Assembly (NCBI GenBank): GCA_963732765.1
Contig: CAVTAS010000001.1
Coordinates: 310,001 to 374,000, forward strand
DNA length: 64,000 nt
DNA from: JANYHF01 sp963732765
GTDB taxonomy: Bacteria > Pseudomonadota > Alphaproteobacteria > Rhizobiales > Hyphomicrobiaceae
Reading direction: 5' to 3'
Shown piece after piece: positions 52,647 to 61,818 of this stretch. Made by a program: the position numbers and the translations under genes. Under the pieces are notes generated by a model. The model was not told where the DNA came from, did no database searches, and saw only the letters and a list, made by a program, of their open reading frames with translations. Positions within the stretch are counted from its first letter, which is position 1, and every line of letters starts with the position of its first letter.

Positions 52647-53559
52647 ATGCCGTCGATGACCATAGGGCCAGTGCTGGCTCCCGTGCTCACGCCGTTCACA
52701 GCCTCGGGCGAGGTCGATGCCAGCCGTTTCGTTGAGCATGCCCGCTGGCTGTTGGCCGAAGGCTGCACCGGCCTTGCCCCGTTCGGCACCACGTCGGAAG
52801 GCAATTCGCTGTCGGTTACCGAGCGCAAGGGGTTGCTGATCGCGCTTCTTAAGGCCGGGATCGATCCGGCGCGCCTGATGCCCGGCACCGGGCTGTGTTC
52901 GCTGCACGAAACCGTCGAACTCACCAAACATGCGCTCGATCAGGGATGTGGCGGCGTTTTGATGCTGCCGCCGTTCTATTACAAGGGCGTCAGCGACGAT
53001 GGGCTCTACCGGCACTTTGCCAACGTCGTCGAGCGCGTCGGCAGCCCGAACTTGCGGAGTCTATCTCTATCACATCCCGCCTTTCACGCAGATCGGCTTT
53101 TCCATCCCGTTGATTGAGCGGTTGCGGCGCGATTTCCCGGACATCGTCGTCGGACTGAAGGATTCGTCGGGCGACTGGTCCCATACCAAGCGCCTGATCG
53201 AGGCCTTGCCGGGGTTCCAGGTCTACTCGGGATCGGACGCCACTTTGCTCGACAATCTCAGGCTTGGCGGGGCCGGCTGTATCTCCGCGACGGCGAATGT
53301 GAACGCGCTGATGTTGCGTCAGATCGCCGATGCGCCGGCAGCGCCGGGTGCCGAAGCGCTGCAGGCCAAGGCCACGGCGATCCGCAAGGAAATCCAGTTG
53401 CGGCCGCTGATCCAGGCCACCAAGGCGATCATCGCGCAGCTGCGCCACGACCCGGCCTGGGCAGCGACGCGCGCCCCGCTCGATCCGCTGCCGGCCGCAG
53501 ATGCGGCAGCTCTGATCGCCAAGCTCACCGGCGAACTTGGCTATTCGGCAACGGTCTGA
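52647..53559 (+). pseudogene. DapA-family aldolase gene with one frameshift
   Basis: The first 137 codons give a DapA-type TIM barrel (VLAPVLTPFTASGEVDASRF; APFGTTSEGNSLSVTERKGL; VLMLPPFYYKGVSDDGLYRH). At the surplus A in CGGAGTC (53058) the frame changes by one base and goes on with VYLYHIPPFTQIGFSIPLIE, GLKDSSGDWSHTKRLIEALP (Schiff-base Lys) and CISATANVNALMLRQIAD. Removing that base restores a normal protein of about 300 residues. Catalytic Tyr and Lys are both present. Probable 4-hydroxy-tetrahydrodipicolinate synthase-like or 2-keto-3-deoxy-acid aldolase; it follows an MFS transporter, which favours a catabolic aldolase. Real mutation or sequence error cannot be told apart. Confidence 0.85.
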
Positions 53560-53567
53560 TGGCCGCC

Positions 53568-53613
53568 CCAAAAACACTTGAACCCCCGTCCTTACGCGGG
53601 ACGAGGGTTCAAG
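53568..53613 (-). terminator. Intrinsic terminator facing the small membrane protein gene
   Basis: Read on the minus strand, a CTTGAACCC ... GGGTTCAAG stem (53577-53613) with an inner CGTCC/GGACG part is followed by TGTTTTTGG. It sits 43 bp past the stop of the 53-residue protein, which supports that gene being transcribed leftward. It may also stop the DapA-like transcript. Confidence 0.75.
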
Positions 53614-53655
53614 CGGAGCAGACTTTGAGCAGTCCATTGAAGAGCAGGCAGTAAC

Positions 53656-53817
53656 TCAGCGTGGCATCGCTGTGACGGTTCCTGCGTTACTGGGGGCTGC
53701 CGGCCAAAGCAGCGCCCCACCAAGGATACATCCCGCCACAACGAAGCAGAGGGCCACCGCGAGGGTGGCTTTGCGCCAGGAGCGGCGCTCTTTTGCGTTG
53801 AGGGCGATCAGATCCAT
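53656..53817 (-). CDS. 53-residue predicted membrane protein
   Basis: A small open frame starting at ATG 53817 (AGGACGG about 10 bp upstream): MDLIALNAKERRSWRKATLA, then a membrane helix (VALCFVVAGCILGGALLW) and a short outside tail ending in AMPR. The charged-then-hydrophobic layout and a proper intrinsic terminator 43 bp downstream favour a real gene. No family recognised. It is convergent with the DapA-like gene. Confidence 0.55.
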   Translation of the reverse strand: MDLIALNAKERRSWRKATLAVALCFVVAGCILGGALLWPAAPSNAGTVTAMPR

Positions 53818-54050
53818 CGTAGAGCCGTCCTGTCACCACCGTGTTTCGGTAAACAAGGTTCTAACACGAGGGGAGGGGGGCGTCATTCGTAAGCCCTCAT
53901 TATCGGTAAAATAGCCCTAATTGCCGGGTCAAAACGGCACAGAACGTCGTTTTCCCGTGGGAGTTTCGCGAGTTGCCTTGATTGGTGACGCGCGGCGCGC
54001 GAGTTTGCCACCGGAGCGGAATAGAATTGGCCGCGAAACAGGGAGTTTCA

Positions 54051-55256
54051 ATGGTGCTGCGATCACTTGGTGTATGCCTCTTCAGCCTGCTGCTCGCGAC
54101 CTCGGCGGGCGCGGCCGCGCGCTGCCAGAACACCGGCAATTTCAACAGCTGGCTGGCGGACTTCAAGACAGAGGCGCTGGCCTCGGGCATTTCCAAACGC
54201 ACCTGGGCGGAGGCCGAGCCGATGCTCGGCTTCGACCAGAAGACCATCGATCGCGACAGCCAGCAGGGCGTGTTCAATCAGACATTCCTGCAGTTTGCCG
54301 ACCGCATGGTAAACAACTTCCGCCTCAAAAAGGGGCAGTCGCTGATCAAGCAGAACAAAGCTATGTTCGACAAGATCGAGGCGCAGTACGGCATTCCCGC
54401 CCCGGTTATTGTCGCCTTCTGGGCGTTGGAGAGCGACTTTGGCGCCACCACCGGCAAGCTGCCGATCCTGCGTTCGCTGGCTACGCTGGCTTACGACTGC
54501 CGCCGCCCGGATATGTTCCGTGAGCATCTGATGTCCGCGTTGAAGATCGTCGAGCGCGGTGACCTGCAGGTGTCGCAGATGATCGGCTCCTGGGCCGGCG
54601 AACTGGGTGGCACGCAGTTTGTGCCGTCGCACTATCTGAATTTCGGCGTTGATTTCGACGGCGATGGCCGTGTCGATTTGGTGAACTCGACACCCGACAC
54701 GCTGGCCAGCACCGCCAATTACCTGAAGTCGTTGGACTGGAAGGCTGGCGAGCCCTGGCTGGAAACCGTCAAGGTGCCGGACGATATGCCGTGGGAGCAG
54801 TCCGATCTCAAAATTCAGCTGCCGCGCTCGCAATGGGCCAAGTGGGGCGTGACGGGCGCCAGCGGCAGTCTGCCGGCTGATGATGTCAAGGCCACGCTGC
54901 TGCTGCCGATGGGCCGCAAGGGGCCAGCGTTCCTGGCTTATGAGAACTTCAAGGCCTACCTGGAATGGAACCAGTCCTTCGTCTACTCAACCTCCGCCGC
55001 CTATCTCGCTACCCGCATCGCGGGGGGGCCTGTCCTGTTGAAGGGCAATGGCGAAGTCACGCCGCTGGAGCTGGGCGAGGTCAAGGAACTGCAGACCATG
55101 CTGACCAAGCGCGGCTTCGACGTCGGCGAGATCGACGGCAAGGTAGGCTCCGGCACCCGCGCGGCAGTCAAGCAGACACAGCTGAAACTGGGGCTGCCGG
55201 CCGACGGCTATCCCGACGCGGCGTTGCTCGCCAAGCTGCGCAGCGCGGGCGGGTGA
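54051..55256 (+). CDS. Lytic murein transglycosylase (MltB type) with peptidoglycan-binding domain
   Basis: 401 residues from the ATG at 54051 (GGGAG upstream). A signal peptide (CLFSLLLATSAGAAARCQ) is followed by the SLT_2/MltB catalytic domain: VIVAFWALESDFGATTGKLP with the catalytic Glu, then MIGSWAGELGGTQFVPSHYL and FDGDGRVDLVNSTPDTLAST. A C-terminal PG_binding_1 domain (LELGEVKELQTMLTKRGFDV; GTRAAVKQTQLKLGLPADGY) completes it. It cleaves the glycan strand of peptidoglycan, forming 1,6-anhydromuramic ends, in the periplasm. There is no lipobox, so it is soluble. Confidence 0.93.
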   Translation: MVLRSLGVCLFSLLLATSAGAAARCQNTGNFNSWLADFKTEALASGISKRTWAEAEPMLGFDQKTIDRDSQQGVFNQTFLQFADRMVNNFRLKKGQSLIKQNKAMFDKIEAQYGIPAPVIVAFWALESDFGATTGKLPILRSLATLAYDCRRPDMFREHLMSALKIVERGDLQVSQMIGSWAGELGGTQFVPSHYLNFGVDFDGDGRVDLVNSTPDTLASTANYLKSLDWKAGEPWLETVKVPDDMPWEQSDLKIQLPRSQWAKWGVTGASGSLPADDVKATLLLPMGRKGPAFLAYENFKAYLEWNQSFVYSTSAAYLATRIAGGPVLLKGNGEVTPLELGEVKELQTMLTKRGFDVGEIDGKVGSGTRAAVKQTQLKLGLPADGYPDAALLAKLRSAGG

Positions 55257-55328
55257 GATTTCGGGGTCAGGAACTTGCGGCTCGCAAGTGCCCGACATCC
55301 AGTAACTTGCCGGGCCTGCAAATTACTG

Positions 55329-55406
55329 GGTGTCAGGTACTGATTGCTGATTAGCCGCTTGCACCAACAACTGCAGTCGGTCCAAGCGCAATAGGTTCCT
55401 GACACC
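55329..55406. repeat. Short inverted-repeat pair next to the AIPR gene
   Basis: GGTGTCAGGTAC (55329-55340) is repeated inverted as GTTCCTGACACC (55395-55406), 11 of 12 matching, 54 bp apart. It lies in the 164-bp space between converging mltB-type and AIPR genes. Such GTGTCAGG ends are reminiscent of REP-type palindromes; no transposase is near. Confidence 0.45.
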
Positions 55407-55420
55407 GACGATTACGTTCC

Positions 55421-57283
55421 CTACACCACCGCTCGTACCGCGCGCTCGCGCACCGCGTTTGCCAGCAGCGCCGTACCCGCATTCTTCGCGTTCAGTTTTG
55501 ATTGCGCGTCGGATGTCGCCAGAATGATGCAGCGGATGGCCTCGTCGGCGATGCGGCGCGCCACCGCCGGGTCGAGCAGGACGCTGCCCAGTCTTGCCAC
55601 ATAGGCCTTGCCAGCTTCGCTTTCCAGATCGGCCGGGACAGCGCCGGCCGCCGTCTTTTTCTCCGCGATCAACCGCATCGCGTAAAGCAACAGGTTCTTG
55701 GCCGGAAAGCGCTCCCACGACTTGGCGTGGACGTGCGCCTGCAACGCTACGCGCGCGCGCAGCACCATCACGCCGGTGAGGAAATAGGGCGTCACATCCT
55801 TGTCGCGGCCGAAAATCTGCTCGTTGCGGATCTTCTCGATGATCGGCTGGCGGCCCTGGCTGCTGACCGTTTCGGGGCGGGGCAGGAAAGCGGCGGCGAA
55901 GGACTGGGCCAGCACATAGGGCGTGAGCACCTTGTAGCGCTGATCGGCGGGAACGTCGGCGTATTCGTCCTGGCGGCGCTCGAACAGGGCGCGGTTTTCG
56001 GGCAAAGTGCCATGATCGGCAAAGCGCCAGGCCAGCGCGTCCACAACTTCGGAGCCCGTGAACAGCCGCGTTTCGTCGATCGGGGTTTGGCGATTGAGGC
56101 CAAGCGCGGTGCGACCGGCCAGTTCATGGTCGGCCGTGACGATGATCTTCACCGGCAAGCAGATCTCATCGCCCAGCCCGTTGGCCAGCAACTCGCGGTT
56201 CTCGTAAAGCACATGGCACGTCTGGCAGCCGTTCGGGATCTGCGCCCCGCTCAGTTTCAATCGGCCATCGCTGTTCAGCTCCTGCTTGTCGGCCAGGATG
56301 GCGATGCCGTTGCTGCGAATGCCGAATTCATGCCGCTCAGCCGGGTCCCTCAGTGTTTGGCTCATGGCGTTGTTTACGCGTTGGCCCGAGCCCAGATAGC
56401 TGCGGATGTTGCGCGCGAAAATGCCGTGGCGCAGCGCCAGGTCCGGTGGGTCGAGTTGCCGCTCGGTGATGAGGCCGAGCAGCTCGCGGGCGGTCAGAAA
56501 GCCGATGTAACTTGCCGCCACGACAGACGGCTGGGGAACGCGCACGAAGTTGGCCGCCGGTAGCTCCAAGTCTATTCCATGCGTCTCAGGTTCCGCGCGC
56601 TCGGTCTCGGCGGCGTTGATCACGGCCTCGATGCGCTGGTGGTCGAAGGCGTGGAAATCCACCCGGGAGAACAGCCCCGGCAGCATGACCATCTTGTTCT
56701 TTGCGGTCTCGATGACCCAGGAAATGTTGTCGTCCGGCGTGAACACCTTGGGCCAGACGAAGTACATGTCGCATTCGCAGGCGGCGCTGACGTCGTTGTC
56801 CTCCAGCAAGCCGAAGATGCGCATCTTCAGCTCGATCCATTCCATGATGGTCGAATTGATGCCGGTAGGTTTAGAGCCGTCGTTGACAAAAAAAGAGAAC
56901 ACACCGTCGCTGAAGGCGGAGATTTTCTGGCTCAGCTTCTTGCCGCTGGTCTCTTCGCTGGTCGCCTGCACGAACACGAAGCTGATCTGCGGCGGCTCGC
57001 CATCGGCCAGTGCGGCCTCCAGTTCGAGCAGTTCGTCGTCTGGCCGGATCGGCTTGCCATCGAGGCAGACCACAATGGCGTCGATCTGGGTGTCCTGCGC
57101 CCCGCCGACCAGGATCTTGCGCTCGCCGCGCCAGGATTGCTCGGCCAGAAAGGTATTGAGATTGCGATGCAAGAGCACGTTGTGCGTGAAGAATGCCTCG
57201 GTGGTAGTGCTGGCATGGGACGGCAACCCATGGCGCAGCGCAAAGGCATTCTTGGCAGCTTCAATGCTGGCGGAAAGTGCCAT
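55421..57283 (-). CDS. AIPR family (abortive infection phage resistance) protein
   Basis: 620 residues from the ATG at 57283 (AAGG 6 bp ahead); an in-frame start at 57358 exists. The AIPR core is clear around residues 290-370: ARNIRSYLGSGQRVNNAMSQ, then EFGIRSNGIAILADKQELNS and LSGAQIPNGCQTCHVLYENR; the NG-C-QT motif is typical. The N-terminal about 240 residues are more variable (VGGAQDTQIDAIVVCLDGKP resembles a restriction-endonuclease-like beta core with DAIVV). AIPR proteins are linked with phage abortive infection and often sit in defence islands. No restriction or toxin partner lies next to it; flanks are housekeeping genes. It may be a self-contained defence gene. Confidence 0.85.
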   Translation of the reverse strand: MALSASIEAAKNAFALRHGLPSHASTTTEAFFTHNVLLHRNLNTFLAEQSWRGERKILVGGAQDTQIDAIVVCLDGKPIRPDDELLELEAALADGEPPQISFVFVQATSEETSGKKLSQKISAFSDGVFSFFVNDGSKPTGINSTIMEWIELKMRIFGLLEDNDVSAACECDMYFVWPKVFTPDDNISWVIETAKNKMVMLPGLFSRVDFHAFDHQRIEAVINAAETERAEPETHGIDLELPAANFVRVPQPSVVAASYIGFLTARELLGLITERQLDPPDLALRHGIFARNIRSYLGSGQRVNNAMSQTLRDPAERHEFGIRSNGIAILADKQELNSDGRLKLSGAQIPNGCQTCHVLYENRELLANGLGDEICLPVKIIVTADHELAGRTALGLNRQTPIDETRLFTGSEVVDALAWRFADHGTLPENRALFERRQDEYADVPADQRYKVLTPYVLAQSFAAAFLPRPETVSSQGRQPIIEKIRNEQIFGRDKDVTPYFLTGVMVLRARVALQAHVHAKSWERFPAKNLLLYAMRLIAEKKTAAGAVPADLESEAGKAYVARLGSVLLDPAVARRIADEAIRCIILATSDAQSKLNAKNAGTALLANAVRERAVRAVV

Positions 57284-57377
57284 GACAACCTTGTCCGGAA
57301 CGCGAAGGGAATTAACTACCGGAATGAGCATTGAGCATGGCCAAGGGGGCCGGTTCAAGCTGGAGAAAGCGCAGTCG

Positions 57378-59285
57378 TCAGATGGTCAGCTGGCCTCCTA
57401 ACCAGACCACGCGGCCGGGCGGAATTTTCAGGAAGTCGGTGGCGTCGTTGGCCATCCGCGTCAGCATGATGAAAAGCTGGTTCTGCGCGTTGATCAGCGG
57501 ATTGGTGGAACCCGACTTGAGGTTGAATCGCGACAGGAAGAACGAGGTCTGCATGATGTCGAACTGGTAGCCGTGTTTGCGTGTCGCAAGCAGCACGCGG
57601 GGCACATCGGGCGTCTGCATGAAACCGATGCGGGCGACGATCCGCACCATGTTGTCCTCGATGCGTTCAATCGTGAGTTGCTCGTCCACCGGCACTCGCG
57701 GCACACCGGCGGCCTTGATGTGCAGCACTACGTTCTGCTCATGCAAGACGCGGTAGTGTTTCAAGTTGTGCAACAGGGCGCTGGGTGCGCTGTCCGGGGT
57801 TGTGGTGAGATACACCGCAGTGCCCGGCACGGTGGTTGGCTTGGAGCGCGCGAGCGACTTCATCAGTCCTTCCAGCGGCACCGATTCCCGGCGCTGGCGG
57901 TCGTTGACCATCCGCACGCCGCGCGCCCAGGTCCACATGATCGCCATCAGGACAAGGCCGAAGGTGATCGGCAGATAACCGCCGTCGAAGAACTTCAGGC
58001 TGTTGGCGCCGACAAAGGCGATGTCGGCCAGCAGCAGCGGCCCGCAGATCGCCAGGGCCCATTTCGGTGGCCATTTCCAAAGCCGCGAGACGACGACATA
58101 GGCCAACAGGGTATCGATCATCATGGCGGCGCTTACCGCAATGCCGTAGGCCGACAACAGCGCATCAGACGACCGGAAGGTCAGAACCAGCGCCGCCACG
58201 CCTAGGAATAACAGCATGTTCACGCGCGGCACGTAGATCTGGCCAGCCTGTGTTTCGGACGTGTGCGAGATCTGCAGCCGAGGCAACAGCCCCAGCTGGA
58301 TGGCCTGCTGCGTCAGGGAGAAGGTGCCCGAGATGACGGCTTGGCTCGCGATCACGGTGGCGGCGGTCGCAAGGACGATCAGCGGCACCAGAGCCCACCG
58401 GGGCGCCATCAGATAGAAGGGGTCGACGGCCGCTTCGGGATGGGCAAGAATCAGGGCGCCCTGCCCCAGGTAGTTGACTGCCAGTGCCGGGAAAACCACC
58501 ATCATCCAGGCCATCGCAATGGCTTGGCGTCCGAAATGGCCCATGTCGGCGTATAGCGCCTCGCCGCCCGTCACCGCCAGCACCACCGAGCCCAGGATCG
58601 CCAGCCCGATAAACCCATGGTTGAACAAGAACGCGATAGCATAAAACGGGTTCACGGCAAGAAAAACGCCCGGGTACTGGGCTATGTTCATCACACCCAA
58701 CAGGAACAAGCAGACAAACCAGAGCAACATGATCGGCGCGAACAGATTAGCCACGCTCTGCGTGCCGCGGAATTGCGCGCCAAACAAAACTATCACGATG
58801 AGGACCGTCGCGGGCACCACCAGCTGCTTGAAGGCTGGAAGCGCCACTTCCACACCCTCGACAGCCGATAGGACCGAAACGGCGGGGGTCAAGATCGCGT
58901 CGCCGTAAAACAGTGAGGCGCCGATGATGCCGAGCAGGAAAACCGGCAGCGTGCGCCTGCCAATGGCGTTTTGCGCCAGCGCCATCAGCGACAAGGTTCC
59001 GCCCTCGCCCTTGTTGTCCATGCGCATGACGAACAACACGTATTTCACCGTCACCATGAGCACCAGGGCCCACAAGAGCAACGACAGCAGTCCGATCACT
59101 TCGGTGCGAAAGTCTGCAACCTTGTCGACATGCGACAGGGAATACTTGAAGGCGTAAAGCGGGCTGGTGCCGATGTCGCCAAAGACCACGCCGAGACTGC
59201 CAAAGGCGGGCAGGAAGAGCGCACTGCGGCTGAGTGGCCCCGTCGCAACGCCGGCGCCGTGGGGCGCCCCAGGAGAAGATGTCAT
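57378..59285 (-). CDS. kup: Kup-type low-affinity potassium uptake protein
   Basis: 635 residues from the ATG at 59285, the usual Kup length; the open frame extends to 59492 but those residues are not Kup-like. The family start FLPAFGSLGVVFGDIGTSPL, then YAFKYSL, is followed by 12 membrane helices (ILTPAVSVLSAVEGVEVALP; VVLAVTGGEALYADMGHFGR; AVNYLGQGALILAHPEAAVD) and a cytosolic tail. Kup transports K+ with protons across the inner membrane. It is divergent from the transketolase gene; no c-di-AMP riboswitch was recognised upstream. Confidence 0.96.
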   Translation of the reverse strand: MTSSPGAPHGAGVATGPLSRSALFLPAFGSLGVVFGDIGTSPLYAFKYSLSHVDKVADFRTEVIGLLSLLLWALVLMVTVKYVLFVMRMDNKGEGGTLSLMALAQNAIGRRTLPVFLLGIIGASLFYGDAILTPAVSVLSAVEGVEVALPAFKQLVVPATVLIVIVLFGAQFRGTQSVANLFAPIMLLWFVCLFLLGVMNIAQYPGVFLAVNPFYAIAFLFNHGFIGLAILGSVVLAVTGGEALYADMGHFGRQAIAMAWMMVVFPALAVNYLGQGALILAHPEAAVDPFYLMAPRWALVPLIVLATAATVIASQAVISGTFSLTQQAIQLGLLPRLQISHTSETQAGQIYVPRVNMLLFLGVAALVLTFRSSDALLSAYGIAVSAAMMIDTLLAYVVVSRLWKWPPKWALAICGPLLLADIAFVGANSLKFFDGGYLPITFGLVLMAIMWTWARGVRMVNDRQRRESVPLEGLMKSLARSKPTTVPGTAVYLTTTPDSAPSALLHNLKHYRVLHEQNVVLHIKAAGVPRVPVDEQLTIERIEDNMVRIVARIGFMQTPDVPRVLLATRKHGYQFDIMQTSFFLSRFNLKSGSTNPLINAQNQLFIMLTRMANDATDFLKIPPGRVVWLGGQLTI

Positions 59286-59577
59286 GCTTGCAAAGTCCGC
59301 GCAGTGACCTGATGCAGTGGGCGAGGCCCAGATACGGCAGAGTGTGCCGCCGGAGGGTCTGCGATTGGCAGCGGCAGGTTGTCGAAACCCGCCGTATTGC
59401 GCCGTCTCATAGCCCATGGCATGACACACCGCAACTCGCACCCAAGCGCATGGCGAACAGATGCTTCGGGGACACACGACTTGAATCGGCATTTACAGAC
59501 GGCGTGCTGGCGCGATCGGTGCTGCCCGAAACAAGCTTTGTGTCCAGGGTTCGAACAGTTCGAAGATGGAGAGCTCA

Positions 59578-61581
59578 ATGGCCGCCCCGACTCCCGCCAC
59601 GTCCGTCCCACACAAAGACATGGCCAATGCCATCCGCGCGCTCTCCATGGACGCTGTGCAGAAGGCCAACTCCGGCCATCCCGGCATGCCGATGGGCATG
59701 GCGGACGTGGCGACGGTGCTGTTCACCAAGTTCCTGAAATTCGATCCCGCGCACCCCGATTGGTCGGACCGCGACCGCTTCGTGCTCTCGGCCGGGCATG
59801 GCTCGATGCTGCTGTATGCGCTGCTGTACCTGACCGGCTATCCGGGCATGGATATCAAGCAGATCGAGAATTTCCGCCAGCTCGGCTCCAAAACAGCCGG
59901 CCATCCCGAGCACGGCCATGCCGCCGGCATCGAGACCACCACTGGGCCGCTTGGACAGGGCCTGGGCAACGCCGTCGGCATGGCGCTGGCCGAGCGCATG
60001 CTGAACGCGCGCCATGGCGATGCGATATGCAACCATTACACCTATGTGATCGCGGGCGACGGCTGCCTGATGGAAGGCATTTCGCACGAGGCGATCTCGC
60101 TGGCTGGGCACCTCAGGCTCAGCAGGCTGATCGTGCTGTTCGACGACAACTCCATCTCCATCGACGGCGCGACCAGCCTGGCGGTGTCGGACGACCAGGG
60201 CGCGCGCTTTGCCGCCTCCGGCTGGGCAACGGCGAAGTGCGACGGGCACGATCCCGCAGCTGTCGCGGCGGCCATCGAGGCGGCGCGCAAGAACGACCGC
60301 CCGACCATGATCGCCTGCAAGACCATCATTGGTTTTGGTTCGCCCAAGAAGCAGGGCACGTCGGGCGTTCACGGCTCGCCGCTCGGGCCGGACGAAATCG
60401 CCGCCGCCCGCAAGCAGCTAGGCTGGGACGCTGCGCCTTTCGTGATCCCAGCGCCCATCTTGTCAGCTTGGCGCGCTGCCGGCGCACGCGGCGCCGAGGC
60501 GTTCGCGGCCTGGGAGAAGGGCGCGCACAAGCTCGACAAACACGGCCTCGCCCGCCTGCACGATCCCATCGATACCGAGATGTCCGAGGCCATCACCAAG
60601 GCGGCAGCGGCCATCAAGGCCAAGTTCATCGCCGACAAGCCGAAGATCGCAACGCGCGTGTCCTCGCAGCAGGTGCTCGAAGCCCTCATCCCCGCCGCCC
60701 CCGAGTTGATCGCGGGATCGGCTGATCTGACGGGCTCGGTCGGCACCAAGACCAGCCACTACAAGCCCGTTAACACCAGCAAGTTCGAGGGCAACTACAT
60801 CCACTACGGCGTGCGCGAACTGGGCATGGCCGCCGCCATGAACGGCATGGCGCTGCACGGCGGTCTGGTGCCGTTCGGTGGCACCTTCCTGGTGTTCACG
60901 GATTATGCCCGCCCCGCGATCCGCTTGTCGTCCTTGATGGGCCAGCGCGTCATCTATGTCATGACGCATGACTCAATTGGTCTCGGCGAAGACGGCCCAA
61001 CCCATCAGGCGGTGGAACATCTGGCGTCCTTGCGCGCCATGCCGAACCTGCACGTGCTGCGTCCCGCCGACGCGGTGGAAGTCGCCGAATGCTGGGAGAT
61101 CGCCATCCACGCCCGGAGCACGCCGAGCATCCTGGCGCTGTCGCGCCAGAACGTGCCGACGCTGCGCACTGGCGACGCCGGCAACAACATGTCCGCCAAA
61201 GGCGCGTACGTGCTGCGCTCGATTGATGGCAAGCGCGACGTGACGCTGATTGCGACGGGTACGGAAGTCTCGATCGCCGTCGAGGCGGCCGAGGCGCTGG
61301 CCAAGCAGGGCGTCAAGGCGGCCGTGGTCTCGATGCCCGCCTCCGACATCTTCGACAAGCAGCCCGCTGCCTACCGCTCCGAAGTGCTGGGCACCGCCCC
61401 GCGTATCGGCATCGAAGCCGCCATGGGCTTTGGCTGGGAGCGCTGGCTGGGGGACACTGGTGTCTTCATCGGCATGCAGGGGTTCGGTGCATCGGGGCCG
61501 TACGAGAAACTCTACGAACACTTCGGCATAACGTCAGCCAAGGTAGTCGAAGCGGCTCGCAAACTGACTGCACGGTCGTAG
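59578..61581 (+). CDS. tkt: Transketolase
   Basis: 667 residues from the ATG at 59578 (GGAGAG upstream). Thiamine diphosphate and substrate motifs are in order: NSGHPGMPMGMADVATVLFT, TTGPLGQGLGNAVGMALAER, GDGCLMEGISHEAISLAGHL (ThDP-binding GDG), and in the pyrimidine domain GNYIHYGVRELGMAAAMNGM and HDSIGLGEDGPTHQAVEHLA. It transfers two-carbon units between sugar phosphates in the pentose phosphate and Calvin-type pathways, cytosol. Pgk follows 237 bp downstream on the same strand; gap, often between the two, is missing. Confidence 0.97.
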   Translation: MAAPTPATSVPHKDMANAIRALSMDAVQKANSGHPGMPMGMADVATVLFTKFLKFDPAHPDWSDRDRFVLSAGHGSMLLYALLYLTGYPGMDIKQIENFRQLGSKTAGHPEHGHAAGIETTTGPLGQGLGNAVGMALAERMLNARHGDAICNHYTYVIAGDGCLMEGISHEAISLAGHLRLSRLIVLFDDNSISIDGATSLAVSDDQGARFAASGWATAKCDGHDPAAVAAAIEAARKNDRPTMIACKTIIGFGSPKKQGTSGVHGSPLGPDEIAAARKQLGWDAAPFVIPAPILSAWRAAGARGAEAFAAWEKGAHKLDKHGLARLHDPIDTEMSEAITKAAAAIKAKFIADKPKIATRVSSQQVLEALIPAAPELIAGSADLTGSVGTKTSHYKPVNTSKFEGNYIHYGVRELGMAAAMNGMALHGGLVPFGGTFLVFTDYARPAIRLSSLMGQRVIYVMTHDSIGLGEDGPTHQAVEHLASLRAMPNLHVLRPADAVEVAECWEIAIHARSTPSILALSRQNVPTLRTGDAGNNMSAKGAYVLRSIDGKRDVTLIATGTEVSIAVEAAEALAKQGVKAAVVSMPASDIFDKQPAAYRSEVLGTAPRIGIEAAMGFGWERWLGDTGVFIGMQGFGASGPYEKLYEHFGITSAKVVEAARKLTARS

Positions 61582-61595
61582 CGAACAGTCCGCGG

Positions 61596-61752
61596 TTTCG
61601 TCACCCCGGCGAAGGCCGGGGCCTGTCCAAGCGTCTGGAAGGCACAAGCCTGAAACACACCAAGCTGCTCGCGAAACGGACTGTACTGGTATTGACTTGC
61701 GCAGCTCATTTCGATGGTTGGGCAGGTCCCGGCCTTCGCCGGGATGACGAAA
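61596..61752. repeat. Inverted-repeat element (family copy 2)
   Basis: 33-bp arms (61596-61628 and 61720-61752) match in 30 positions when inverted and are nearly the same as those at 51248-51367. The inner 91 bp differ between the copies. It fills the gap between tkt and pgk. Read in frame with pgk it yields VPAFAGMTK, a well-known artefact of this repeat type, so the pgk start must be downstream. Confidence 0.85.
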
Positions 61753-61760
61753 TCAGAGCA

Positions 61761-61788
61761 CTTTTGCAACATCGAGAAGAGCTATAAT
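61761..61788 (+). promoter_or_regulatory. Probable promoter of pgk
   Basis: A perfect -10 box TATAAT (61783-61788) lies 30 bp upstream of the pgk start, with CTTTTG (61761-61766) 16 bp further up as a possible -35 box. It directly follows the repeat element, so pgk may be transcribed apart from tkt. Confidence 0.5.
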
Positions 61789-61818
61789 ACGTTAGCTGAT
61801 AATCCGGAACCCCACCCC

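Noticed and set aside
53672..53914. An 80-codon rightward frame
   Set aside because: It lies opposite to the better-supported 53-residue membrane protein, which has a ribosome site and terminator on its own strand.
61714..61818. N-terminal extension of pgk (MVGQVPAFAGMTK)
   Set aside because: It is translation of the inverted-repeat element; the conserved Pgk sequence begins after ATG 61819.
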